A stretch of 64,000 nt of DNA. It comes from an unidentified eubacterium SCB49. Its GTDB lineage: Bacteria; Bacteroidota; Bacteroidia; Flavobacteriales; Flavobacteriaceae. The stretch is taken from NCBI GenBank assembly GCA_000170815.1, contig ABCO01000003.1:248001-312000 (forward strand), in the 5' to 3' direction. A model generated the notes under the pieces. That model searched no databases and was not told the DNA's origin. It saw only the letters and a list, made by a program, of their open reading frames with translations. Below are positions 1-7,996 of the stretch, one piece after another. Position 1 is the stretch's first letter. Each line of letters starts with the position of its first letter. The translations under genes were made by a program, and so were the position numbers.

Positions 1-726
1 CGTGTAGGCGATATGCAAGACGCCTTAACAAACGCTACTGCAGATTACATAATGATAGATCACCATCAGTCTCCAGACGATTATGCTGTATTAACCTATA
101 GCGACACCACAATGGGATCTACCTGTGAGATGGTATATCATTTTATAGATGCAATGGGTCAAACCAATCATATTTCTGAAGCAATGGCGACAAATATGTA
201 TACCGGAATTATGACAGATACAGGTTCTTTTAGGTTTGCTAGCACTACTGCAAAAACGCATAACGTGATTGCACACCTTATGGAAACAGGCATTCAACAC
301 CATAAAATTCACGAGCAAGTGTATGACTCGAGTTCGCCAGAGCGTCTTAAACTGCTAGGAATCGCCTTAAATAACATGCAAATATTCCCTGAGTACAAAA
401 CTGCTTTTATTACACTAACTCAAAAAGAGCTTGATGATAATAAGTTTCAGAAAGGAGATACAGAAGGATTTGTAAATTATGCACTATCTGTAAAAGGAAT
501 TATTTTTGCTGCAATATTTATAGAAGACAGAAAAAATAATATTACAAAAATCTCATTGCGTAGTAAAGGTGATTTTAATGTAAATTTAGTGAGTAGAGCA
601 CATTTTCATGGAGGAGGTCATAACAATGCCGCAGGTGGAAAAAGTGATCACAATATAGAAGAAACTGTTCGCTATTTTATTAGTATATTGCCTCAATATA
701 AAGACCAGCTTTTAGCACATGCATAA
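1..726 (+). CDS. DHH/DHHA1 phosphoesterase, NrnA-like (5' end cut by window)
   Basis: The reading frame is open from base 1, so the N-terminus lies outside the window; 241 residues are visible. The DHH motif (IDHH) lies about 20 residues into the visible part. A second metal-site segment follows (MTDTGSFRFA), and a glycine-rich DHHA1 substrate-binding motif (GGGHNNAAGG) lies near the C-terminus. Known members are cytosolic bifunctional oligoribonucleases and 3'-phosphoadenosine-5'-phosphate phosphatases that finish RNA decay to mononucleotides; this role is inferred from family membership. The metal-binding motifs normally found before DHH must lie in the missing part. The stop overlaps the gldI start by 8 bp, which suggests translational coupling. 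Confidence 0.88.
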   Translation, partial: RVGDMQDALTNATADYIMIDHHQSPDDYAVLTYSDTTMGSTCEMVYHFIDAMGQTNHISEAMATNMYTGIMTDTGSFRFASTTAKTHNVIAHLMETGIQHHKIHEQVYDSSSPERLKLLGIALNNMQIFPEYKTAFITLTQKELDDNKFQKGDTEGFVNYALSVKGIIFAAIFIEDRKNNITKISLRSKGDFNVNLVSRAHFHGGGHNNAAGGKSDHNIEETVRYFISILPQYKDQLLAHA

Positions 727-1264
727 ACTGTTTTTCACCCTTTTAGCAATCACATTACTTCACGCTTGTAAAAGCCCTGAAGCTCGTAAACCTGTGCAAC
801 AAAATTCAGGTACATTTATAGATGCATCTATTGAGCGCAACAAAAAACTTGTTGAGGCAGAAGAAGCTCAAATAGAAGACCTAATGAAGTCTAACCCAGC
901 ACAGCAGTACATCACGTCTGATAATGGGTTTTGGTATTTTTACGAAACGAAAGACACTTTAAATACCTCTTTCCCAAAATTTGGTGATCGAGTTCAATTT
1001 ACCTACAATGTGAGTGATCTTGACGGAAATGTTATTGTTTCTGAAAAAGAAAACGGACTTCAAGAATATTTTATAGACCAAACAAATCAAGAATTAATAA
1101 CCGGTATTAGACAAGGCTTAAAACTAATGAAAGAAGGAGAAAAAGTTACCTTTTTGTTCCCTTCACATAAAGCGTATGGCTACTACGGCATCATAGACAA
1201 AATAGGCGCTAACGTTCCTGTAACGAGTACTGTAACATTAAAATCAATAGACAAAACCCAATAA
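719..1264 (+). CDS. gldI: GldI, gliding-motility FKBP-type peptidyl-prolyl isomerase lipoprotein
   Basis: This is a 181-residue lipoprotein. A hydrophobic signal peptide ends in a lipobox with Cys17 (LLHAC), so the mature protein is probably membrane-anchored in the periplasm. An FKBP-fold domain fills roughly residues 75-178 ([11 protein letters not shown], then [17 protein letters not shown] and AYGYYG). In Flavobacterium johnsoniae GldI is required for gliding and is thought to help fold periplasmic parts of the gliding/type IX secretion apparatus. Length, lipobox and the phosphoesterase neighbour fit GldI. It overlaps the upstream gene by 8 bp and precedes another prolyl isomerase by 7 bp, so the three probably form one operon. 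A generic FKBP lipoprotein is the alternative. Confidence 0.85.
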   Translation: MHKLFFTLLAITLLHACKSPEARKPVQQNSGTFIDASIERNKKLVEAEEAQIEDLMKSNPAQQYITSDNGFWYFYETKDTLNTSFPKFGDRVQFTYNVSDLDGNVIVSEKENGLQEYFIDQTNQELITGIRQGLKLMKEGEKVTFLFPSHKAYGYYGIIDKIGANVPVTSTVTLKSIDKTQ

Positions 1265-1271
1265 ATTTATT

Positions 1272-2375
1272 ATGAAAAAAGTATCATTTTTATTACTAGT
1301 ATTAACCATGACACTAGGTTCTTGCCAGAGCAAATATCCTGAGCTTGAAGATGGTGTTTATGCAGAATTCAACACAAACCAAGGTGTTTTTGTAGCAGAA
1401 TTATACGCAGAACAAACACCGCTTACTGTCGCTAACTTTGTAGGACTTGCAAAAGGAACAAACAGCATGGTTGACGATAAATTTAAAGGTAAAAAGTTTT
1501 ACGACAGTCTTACTTTTCACCGTGTGATTAAAGACTTTATGATTCAAGGTGGAGATCCTACAGGAACAGGATCTGGTAGCCCAGGATACAAATTTCCAGA
1601 CGAATTTGTTCCAGAATTAAAGCACACAGGAAAAGGTATTTTGTCTATGGCAAACTCTGGACCTGGAACTAATGGAAGTCAGTTTTTTGTAACATTAAAA
1701 GCTACTCCTTGGTTAGATGGTAAGCACACCGTATTTGGTAAAGTAGTGATAGGTCAAGAGATTGTTGACAAAATTGGTGCTGTAGAAACTGCAGCGGGCG
1801 ACAAACCTGTTACACCTGTAATCATTGAATCTATAGACATCATTGAGCGTGGAACAACAGTTCCTTTCTTTACAGATAAAATGGAAGATATTGAAAAAGA
1901 AAAGCTTAAAAAAGAAGAAGAATTAAACAAAATAGCTTCAAAAAAACTAAAAAAGCTTAACAAAGAACTAAAGAAAGCTGAAACATTAGAGTCTGGTTTA
2001 AAAATAGCTTTTACAGAAAAAGCTAATGGAGAAAAACCAGCTGTAGGTTCTAATATCAAAATGAACTATGCAGGTTATTTTTCTGACGGAAAACTTTTTG
2101 ACAGTAACAGACTTGAGATTGCAGAAGAGTTTATGAAAGTTGATGCCGCAAGAAAAGCAGCAAATGGTTACGCTCCTAGTTTAGTTCAAAATTACGGACC
2201 TGAAGCGAGAATGATTCCTGGTTTTAGAGAAGCATTACTTAATATGTCTGTGGGTGATAAAGCTGTAATTTACATCCCTTCTCACCTTGGATATGGAGAA
2301 AGAGGATATCCACCAATTATACCAGCTAACGAAGACTTAATCTTTGAATTAGAGATTACAGAAATTGTAAAGTAA
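1272..2375 (+). CDS. Two-domain peptidyl-prolyl isomerase lipoprotein (cyclophilin + FKBP)
   Basis: This 367-residue protein begins with a signal peptide and lipobox Cys18 (LGSCQ). A cyclophilin domain spans about residues 28-195, with the signatures [15 protein letters not shown] and NGSQFFVT. A Lys/Glu-rich, probably coiled linker (about 200-240) follows, then an FKBP domain to the end ([33 protein letters not shown]). Both halves are proline isomerases, so this is a double-headed periplasmic folding catalyst. It sits 7 bp after gldI and ends the operon before a strong terminator, which suggests work on exported or gliding-machinery proteins. The exact client is unknown. Confidence 0.88.
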   Translation: MKKVSFLLLVLTMTLGSCQSKYPELEDGVYAEFNTNQGVFVAELYAEQTPLTVANFVGLAKGTNSMVDDKFKGKKFYDSLTFHRVIKDFMIQGGDPTGTGSGSPGYKFPDEFVPELKHTGKGILSMANSGPGTNGSQFFVTLKATPWLDGKHTVFGKVVIGQEIVDKIGAVETAAGDKPVTPVIIESIDIIERGTTVPFFTDKMEDIEKEKLKKEEELNKIASKKLKKLNKELKKAETLESGLKIAFTEKANGEKPAVGSNIKMNYAGYFSDGKLFDSNRLEIAEEFMKVDAARKAANGYAPSLVQNYGPEARMIPGFREALLNMSVGDKAVIYIPSHLGYGERGYPPIIPANEDLIFELEITEIVK

Positions 2376-2400
2376 TTTTAAAGTAAATACATATTATCAA

Positions 2401-2433
2401 AAATGTCCCTTCTTAATGGAGGGACATTTTTTT
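2401..2433 (+). terminator. Rho-independent terminator of the gldI operon
   Basis: A perfect 10-bp stem (AAATGTCCCT pairing with AGGGACATTT) closes a 9-nt loop and is followed by a T run. It begins 26 bp after the prolyl isomerase stop codon. The following bases, 2434-2568, hold no gene I can recognise. Confidence 0.85.
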
Positions 2434-2568
2434 ATGCTTAGTAAAATGGAATAAACAAAGGTTTGAAAAATGTTCTATTCGTAAAAAACGTGGTGGCGCA
2501 CAGAACAACAAAAAAGATTGAGGGTTTTTACTTTTTGTAAAATACTAGGTTTTGGTGGCTTTATTAAT

Positions 2569-3237
2569 TTAATTTTCAGTATCAATAATACGTTGCACCT
2601 CTTCTTCTATATCTAATTTTATAAGCTCCCAAGCTTTGTTACGATAACAATTAGGTAATAAATCATCTTCTGCACCTGAAAAATCTAAACAAGCTTCTAA
2701 TACCTCTTCTCTTGTTGAACCATAAGGGTTACGTTGTAAATAAAACTCTATCATTTCTTCTAAAGTGAATACATCTAATAACTCGTGAATATCCCAAAAA
2801 TCCTTTTTACGACCTTTAGTGGCATTTGTTATCACTTCAAATTTCATTGCTGCAATTTCTTCATTTGGCGCTAGACGCACAATTCCAGAAAGCAATACTG
2901 GAAATATAAAGGGTTCGTTACTGTAATAAACATCTAACTTTAACGCATTATCTTGATTTTCACCAATAAAGTAAGACCTGCCAAATACAACTTCACCTAC
3001 AGAAGATATTGATGTATATGGAAATGTCTCAATTAAAATTTCTTCTAAACGATTAAAATCAATGCTGCCATATGCCGCATCCGTAAATAAATCAATATCT
3101 GTAGATTCTCTGTGACCTTGTTGTAAACTTAAAGATGTACCACCAACTAAACGAAAATCATTAAACGCTTCAATAGACATTAGTGTATTTAACGAGTTCC
3201 AAAGAAGGTCGGACACTGTATTTAGATGTAAAGCCAT
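2569..3237 (-). CDS. AbiEii/AbiGii-type nucleotidyltransferase toxin
   Basis: This 222-residue protein carries the marks of the type IV toxin nucleotidyltransferase family. GGTSL lies at about 32-36, followed by STDIDLF with the two metal-binding aspartates D47 and D49, LDVYY around D102, and a basic motif KGRKKDFWD at 141-149. In AbiE systems the toxin is a GTP-dependent nucleotidyltransferase that arrests growth, often in answer to phage. The gene follows the antitoxin by 6 bp and shares its transcript. The usual AbiEi winged-helix partner is absent; the partner here is an Xre/HigA-like protein. Confidence in the family is high, but toxicity is inferred. Confidence 0.85.
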   Translation of the reverse strand: MALHLNTVSDLLWNSLNTLMSIEAFNDFRLVGGTSLSLQQGHRESTDIDLFTDAAYGSIDFNRLEEILIETFPYTSISSVGEVVFGRSYFIGENQDNALKLDVYYSNEPFIFPVLLSGIVRLAPNEEIAAMKFEVITNATKGRKKDFWDIHELLDVFTLEEMIEFYLQRNPYGSTREEVLEACLDFSGAEDDLLPNCYRNKAWELIKLDIEEEVQRIIDTEN

Positions 3238-3243
3238 TAAATT

Positions 3244-3753
3244 TTAAATAAGCTCATGCATTTCTGCATTTGTTTTAAATGTAGATAAGCGAGCGTTTTT
3301 AATAGACTTTGCTATTGTAGATACGGTAGATTTACCATAAAACGCTATAATTTCATTAATTTCCTTATCATTCCCTCTTTCTAAAACTCTCTTAATAATA
3401 GCACGTTTGTTTTTATCCCAATCAATTTTATCAAATGTGGTATCCCAAAATAGTACTTTTCTAATATTGTGTAAATTAGGTTTTCTTTCACGATTTTTAG
3501 TTAATGCACTTTTAACCTCATATCCTGCTTGCAGTATCATAAAGTAATCTGCTTCTGTATGAAAATACGCTGCCAGTTTAATAGATAATTCTGGATTAAT
3601 ACCTCTTTTTTGATTTATGATAGCGCTAATAGTTTGTTTATGCTCACCAATAGACATAGCTAATTGAGAGCTTTTAATATTATTACGCTTTATTTCGCGA
3701 TGTAATACAAGCCCTGGGTGCACTCCTTTTATTTTAGAAATTTTAGGTAACAT
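3244..3753 (-). CDS. Xre/HigA-like antitoxin with C-terminal W-D-rich domain
   Basis: The 169-residue product starts MLPKISKIKG. A longer frame begins at 3801, but that codon lies inside the -33 promoter element, so the ATG at 3753 is preferred. A helix-turn-helix of the HigA type lies in the first half (HREIKRNN, SIGEHKQTISAIINQ, LAAYF). The second half has VLFWDTTFDKIDWDKNK, which resembles a short domain I remember as DUF6922 from Bacteroidota proteins beside AbiEii toxins (unverified). It probably binds the 13-bp inverted repeat at its own promoter and neutralises the downstream toxin, by contact or otherwise. The gene is the first of a two-gene operon. Confidence 0.8.
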   Translation of the reverse strand: MLPKISKIKGVHPGLVLHREIKRNNIKSSQLAMSIGEHKQTISAIINQKRGINPELSIKLAAYFHTEADYFMILQAGYEVKSALTKNRERKPNLHNIRKVLFWDTTFDKIDWDKNKRAIIKRVLERGNDKEINEIIAFYGKSTVSTIAKSIKNARLSTFKTNAEMHELI

Positions 3754-3770
3754 AAATTTATATTCTGTAA

Positions 3771-3802
3771 CAAATATATACATCATTAAAAAAGTAAACA
3801 AA
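3771..3802 (-). promoter_or_regulatory. Promoter of the toxin-antitoxin operon
   Basis: On the minus strand a -33 element TTTG (3799-3802) and a perfect -7 element TATATTTG (3771-3778) are separated by 20 bp, the spacing typical of Bacteroidota sigma-A promoters. Transcription would start near 3764, about 10 nt before the ATG at 3753. This is the evidence for the chosen antitoxin start. Confidence 0.75.
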
Positions 3803-3817
3803 AGTGTTTACTTTTTT
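3788..3817. promoter_or_regulatory. 13-bp perfect inverted repeat, likely antitoxin operator
   Basis: Left arm AAAAAAGTAAACA (3788-3800) and right arm TGTTTACTTTTTT (3805-3817) are perfectly complementary around a 4-bp spacer. The -33 hexamer region of the toxin-antitoxin promoter lies inside it, so a bound dimer would block RNA polymerase. This is the classic layout for Xre autorepression. Binding is inferred. Confidence 0.75.
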
Positions 3818-3869
3818 AACACTAATTTATATTTGTAAAAAGCTGTTTTTATTTTTAAGTAGTTATTCT

Positions 3870-4563
3870 ATGACAACAGAATGTAATAAAAATTTAAAAA
3901 TGTCAGATTGAGCGCAGTCGAAATCAATCAAATAGCCTGAATGCGAAAAATTAGGGTATTGCAGATTGAAAAATATGGTGTTTAATGGTCTTCGACTGCG
4001 CTCAGACTGACAAAGGTTCTAAGTCTTCGACGGCACTCAGAATGACAACAGAATGTTATAAAAAATTAAAAATGTCAGTCTGAGCGCAGTCGAAATCAAT
4101 CAAATAGCCTGAATGCTAAAAATTAGGGTATTGCAGATTGAAAAATATGGTATTTAATGGTCTTAGACTGCGCTCAGACTGACAAAGGCACTGTGTCTTC
4201 GACGGCACTCAGAATGACAACAGAAAGTAATAAAAAATTAAAAATGTCAGATTGAGCGCAGTCGAAATCAATCAAATAGCCTGAATGCTAAAAATTAGGG
4301 TATTGCAGATTGAAAAATATGGTATTTAATGGTCTTAGACTGCGCTCAGACTGAAAAAGGCACTGTGTCTTCGGCGGCACTCAGAATGACAACAGAATGT
4401 AATAAAAATTAAAAATGTCAGATTGAGCGCAGTCAAAATCAATCAAATAGCCTGAATGCTAAAAATTAGGGTATTGCAGATTGAAAAATATGGTGTTTAA
4501 TGGTCTTCGACGGCGCTCAGACTGACAACGGTTCTGTGTCTTCGACTGCACTCAGAATGACAA
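3870..4563. repeat. Repeat array A: four 172-bp tandem units with hairpin elements
   Basis: Units begin at 3870, 4042, 4214 and 4386 (steps 172, 172, 172) and the array closes at about 4557. Each unit holds a forward element (core GAGCGCAGTCGA, mostly arms GATT/AATC), a reverse element about 85 bp further on (arms GTCT/AGAC) and a degenerate reverse element (core GAGTGCCGTCGA). Copies differ by a few substitutions; the second has the forward left arm changed to GTCT. The array fills the gap between the antitoxin promoter and the end of the restriction-modification gene. There is no gene in it. Confidence 0.9.
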
Positions 4564-4572
4564 AAGCTCTAA

Positions 4573-7500
4573 CTAACTATTTTCAACTATTGCTATCTCC
4601 TCCTCAGTTAATCCATACAACTCATAGACCATAGCGTCGATTTCTGCATCGGTTTGGTTAATTTGGGTTTGTAAGGCTTGTGCTTTTTGTTTGTTTTCTT
4701 CAAAAAGGTCTAGCCACTCAAACTCGTCTTTTTTGGTGAGGGTTGGTATCTCGACTGCGCTCGATATGACACCTTCTGCAACTTGTTTAGCTCTTAGTTT
4801 GTTATTGGCTTTTATGGATTTGTTAAGCTCTTTGATAAAGTCACCAAACTCTAACTCCTGCCAATTTTCAAGTTTTCGAGATATTTTTGACAGATTATAC
4901 TTGGAAATTAAATAGCTCGTTGTTTTTGAAATAAATAGATTGAATTCAGTTGATAAATTAGTGATATTTTGTCCTAACTCACTTAATTCATTATTTGAAG
5001 GTTTAATTATAGGTATCGCAGAAACATTTTTAGCATTATATCTATAATATCCTCCTAGTTTTTTTGGACATATTTGATTAAGATAGAATGTTATCAAAGT
5101 TGAATTTAAAATTGAAATTAAACCTGCAATTGAAATGTCGGAATTAGTTTCAGGTATTAATGCAGGCGTATTTGCTCCATTAAATGAGGTGTTATTGTCT
5201 AATAAACCAACCGTGAATTTTGTGTCTACACCTTTAAGAACTAATTTCTTTGGCATTATGTAATTAAAAGAACCTGCTCGAAGATGTCTAAAGAAGTTAT
5301 TTTCAAAAGCGTAGTTTTTACGACTATCTTTCCTACTCTTCAACTCTTCTTTGAAGCCTGATAAATAATTATAACAGTTCGGGAAATTCTCTGAAAAATA
5401 ATCATCTTCAAATAATTCAGAGCTACCATTTTCATTATGATATGGGTAAATTATTGAAGCAGCAGGAAACGTAGTTGAATATCTTGATATTTCTTGTCCA
5501 CGATAAGCATAAGGAATAATAATTTCATTTTCTAGATTATATTCTTTAATAATTTCTGCGTTCACAACAAATGCAGCATCCATACCTGTTAGACATCCTA
5601 TAAAGGCTGGTGCATATTTTTTAAGTTCTTGAAAATATATATTATTATCATTTAAGTATTCAATAAGATTAAACGCAGAAAATTGCCAAGGTTCTGAAGA
5701 AATCTTATCAAAAGAATAACCTTTAGTTGGACTATTACTTATACCTGAATAACTTAATGATTCCTTATTTGGTACTTCTCTATATTTAAATTGGGTAAAT
5801 CCGTTATTGGTTAAGAAAAATATAGCTGGATATGTTTCCACATTTTCGAAAACTGGTAGAGACCCAAAATTTATAATTTCTAATATTTTTTTTTCAGATA
5901 ATATATTTCTAATATTTTCTCCGTAGTCTGTTTGCATCCATTGAGATGAAGAAATAAAACTAGCTTTTCCTTCAGTTTTAATTAGAGAAAACACCTTTTC
6001 AAAAAATAATATAGATAAATCCAACTTACCTTTAGGACTCTTATAGTTCTCAAAATAATAGTCTACCAAATTACTATCAAGATTTTGAACACGAACATAA
6101 GGCGGATTCCCAATAACAACATCAAAACCACCTCCTGAGCCTGACGAAGGGTCAAATACTTTAGGAAATTGCTCTTCCCAATTAAAAGCTTTATCGCCTG
6201 CCACGGTTTTACTATCTATTAAAGAGTTTCCGCATTTAATATTGCTATTTAAGTTGTTTAATTTACGTCTGGGTTGTGCGGTGCGTAACCAAAGGGATAG
6301 CTTGGCAATTTCTACAGATTCTTCATTAAGGTCTACACCGTAAATATTGTTTTCTAGTATGGTGTTTTCTATATCTGAAAACTGTAAACCACCACCTAAT
6401 ACTTTTGTCTTCAGCTCATCTATATAGCTGTGTTCTTTAATTAAAAAGTCTAAGGCTTGGTTTAAAAACGCCCCAGAACCACAAGCAGGGTCGCAAATGG
6501 TAAGTTGTAGTAGCCAATCGCGATAGGTATCTAGAATGTTTACTAATTTTGTAATGGTTGCTTTTTGGCGGTTTTTTCTTCCTTTAAAGTATTCTTCTTC
6601 TTTAAAGCCTAATTCGGTTTTCTTTTCGTCACACAGTTTACCAATGGTATTTTCTACAATGTATTTGGTAATGTATTTTGGTGTGTAGAATACTCCGTCT
6701 TTTTTACGTTTAGATTTTTGTTTATCAAAATCGCCTCCTTCTATTTCGGCATTTACGCTTTCAATTTCGTTTAGAGAATTTTCAAAAATGTGTCCTAAAA
6801 TGTTAACATCTACTTGACTTTCAAAATCGTAGGCTGCTAGTTTACTGGTGTGTTTATATAGTAAATCACTATCTATGTCTAAACTATCTAGTGTTTTATC
6901 TTCTTTAAATAAACCACCGTTATAGGCGTATATTTCGGCTCTTTTAGCTGTTCCTGCTCTTCCTTGGTCTAAGAAGTTAAAGTATTGCTTAAAAAGGGTG
7001 TATAGTGGTCTGTCGTCGCCAAAATCTACATCGTCTTTCCACTTATCTAATATTTGCTGCGTGCTGTTTGCAGGTAATAAACCTCTATCTTCTGCAAAGA
7101 AAATAAAGAGGTAACGGTCTATTAATTTTTGAGATTTTTTAAAGAGCGTTAGTTTAACGTTTTTTTCTAAGCGTTGCAGTTCTAATTGTTCTTCTTGAGA
7201 CCTCTCGACTGCACTCGAGGTGTCACTAGACGCTTGTGCTTTTAAAGATTTGGCATTTCGTTTTACTAAGTCTCGATATAGTTCACGCTTAAATACAGAA
7301 TAATCTTTATAAAATTGTTTGGTAATCTGTTCTTCTTCTACTACAGAAGCTTCTTTTATTTTTAAGGGTACATTATTTATGATGTTATCCTTTTGCAGGC
7401 ATAGATATAATAACTCAAAACGCTCTGGTGAAAGTTCGAATAGATTAAATTCTTCAAACTCGGTAGCATCGTTGATGTAAAACCTTAATTTCTCGAAGTT

Positions 7501-7902
7501 AGACGTTATGACATACACACAACCTTTTTGATTGGCTTTATAATCAAAGGCTTGTTTGCGTATGCTCTCTAAGTCTTTGGTATTTGTACCTTTTAATTCT
7601 ATAACACCAATAGCAACATCCTTATGTAATATGGCACCATCTGCTTTACGGGCGTTGGTTTGGTTTTTATATTCTGCAACTAGATTAAAGTCTGCATTAG
7701 GTTTTAATGTGTAGCCTAATATTTTAACAAATAACTCGGTAAGAAATATACCTTGATATTCTTCTTCTTTAGAGCTACGTATATTGTCTTGTATGGTTGG
7801 ATTTAAGAAATACTTCGTGTATTTTTTATATGCTTTATCAACAAGTTCTTTGTCTTGTAAAGTAATGTGTTGTTTTAATACAGAAACTTGGTATAATGCC
7901 AT
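4573..7902 (-). CDS. Single-chain type IIG-like restriction-modification enzyme (Eco57I-type methylase)
   Basis: This is a 1109-residue protein. The N-terminus has a PD-(D/E)XK-like nuclease site (D88, then E102-L-K104 in VIELKG). A helical region follows. The N6-adenine methyltransferase core has motif I DPACGSGAF (471-479), YGVDLNEES (521-529) and the catalytic NPPY (599-602). The remaining 400 residues look like a TaqI/Eco57I-type target-recognition region ending in a helical tail. Such enzymes cut and methylate DNA with one polypeptide, so no separate methylase is expected and none is seen. Two copies of the local hairpin repeat are embedded in frame (residues about 227-234 and 1043-1050), both read as SSAVE and both outside the catalytic motifs. 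It is the main gene of a small defence island. Confidence 0.88.
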   Translation of the reverse strand: MALYQVSVLKQHITLQDKELVDKAYKKYTKYFLNPTIQDNIRSSKEEEYQGIFLTELFVKILGYTLKPNADFNLVAEYKNQTNARKADGAILHKDVAIGVIELKGTNTKDLESIRKQAFDYKANQKGCVYVITSNFEKLRFYINDATEFEEFNLFELSPERFELLYLCLQKDNIINNVPLKIKEASVVEEEQITKQFYKDYSVFKRELYRDLVKRNAKSLKAQASSDTSSAVERSQEEQLELQRLEKNVKLTLFKKSQKLIDRYLFIFFAEDRGLLPANSTQQILDKWKDDVDFGDDRPLYTLFKQYFNFLDQGRAGTAKRAEIYAYNGGLFKEDKTLDSLDIDSDLLYKHTSKLAAYDFESQVDVNILGHIFENSLNEIESVNAEIEGGDFDKQKSKRKKDGVFYTPKYITKYIVENTIGKLCDEKKTELGFKEEEYFKGRKNRQKATITKLVNILDTYRDWLLQLTICDPACGSGAFLNQALDFLIKEHSYIDELKTKVLGGGLQFSDIENTILENNIYGVDLNEESVEIAKLSLWLRTAQPRRKLNNLNSNIKCGNSLIDSKTVAGDKAFNWEEQFPKVFDPSSGSGGGFDVVIGNPPYVRVQNLDSNLVDYYFENYKSPKGKLDLSILFFEKVFSLIKTEGKASFISSSQWMQTDYGENIRNILSEKKILEIINFGSLPVFENVETYPAIFFLTNNGFTQFKYREVPNKESLSYSGISNSPTKGYSFDKISSEPWQFSAFNLIEYLNDNNIYFQELKKYAPAFIGCLTGMDAAFVVNAEIIKEYNLENEIIIPYAYRGQEISRYSTTFPAASIIYPYHNENGSSELFEDDYFSENFPNCYNYLSGFKEELKSRKDSRKNYAFENNFFRHLRAGSFNYIMPKKLVLKGVDTKFTVGLLDNNTSFNGANTPALIPETNSDISIAGLISILNSTLITFYLNQICPKKLGGYYRYNAKNVSAIPIIKPSNNELSELGQNITNLSTEFNLFISKTTSYLISKYNLSKISRKLENWQELEFGDFIKELNKSIKANNKLRAKQVAEGVISSAVEIPTLTKKDEFEWLDLFEENKQKAQALQTQINQTDAEIDAMVYELYGLTEEEIAIVENS
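4747..4771 (-). repeat. Hairpin repeat element inside the restriction-modification gene (C-terminal copy)
   Basis: Read on the minus strand this is TGTCA, arm TATC, core GAGCGCAGTCGA, arm GATA. The arms are perfectly complementary but differ from all other copies. It is translated in frame as V-I-S-S-A-V-E-I, about 60 residues before the C-terminus, in a stretch that looks like a flexible linker. Confidence 0.85.
7201..7225 (-). repeat. Hairpin repeat element inside the restriction-modification gene (N-terminal copy)
   Basis: Read on the minus strand this is TGACA, arm CCTC, core GAGTGCAGTCGA, arm GAGG. The arms are perfectly complementary. The core has one change and the prefix is TGACA instead of TGTCA. 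It is translated in the same frame as the other internal copy (D-T-S-S-A-V-E-R), between the nuclease domain and the helical region. Confidence 0.8.
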
Positions 7903-7996
7903 TATTAAATTGTTGGTTATTTAAAATTTAAAAATATAAATATATATTGATTAAATAATGAGGTTTTCCTCAAATGCACCACAACTCAAATTAAAA

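Noticed and set aside
1754..2059. Minus-strand open frames inside genes (for example within the prolyl isomerase) as real genes
   Set aside because: They are serine/phenylalanine-rich shadows of lysine/glutamate-rich coding sequence, with no start signals or recognisable domains.
3754..3801. Longer start of the antitoxin at 3801
   Set aside because: The ATG at 3801 lies within the -33 element and operator; the extra residues look like translated promoter.
7959..7972. Hairpin TGAGG-TTTT-CCTCA between the TRIC and restriction-modification genes as a terminator
   Set aside because: Five-base stem without a T run on either strand.
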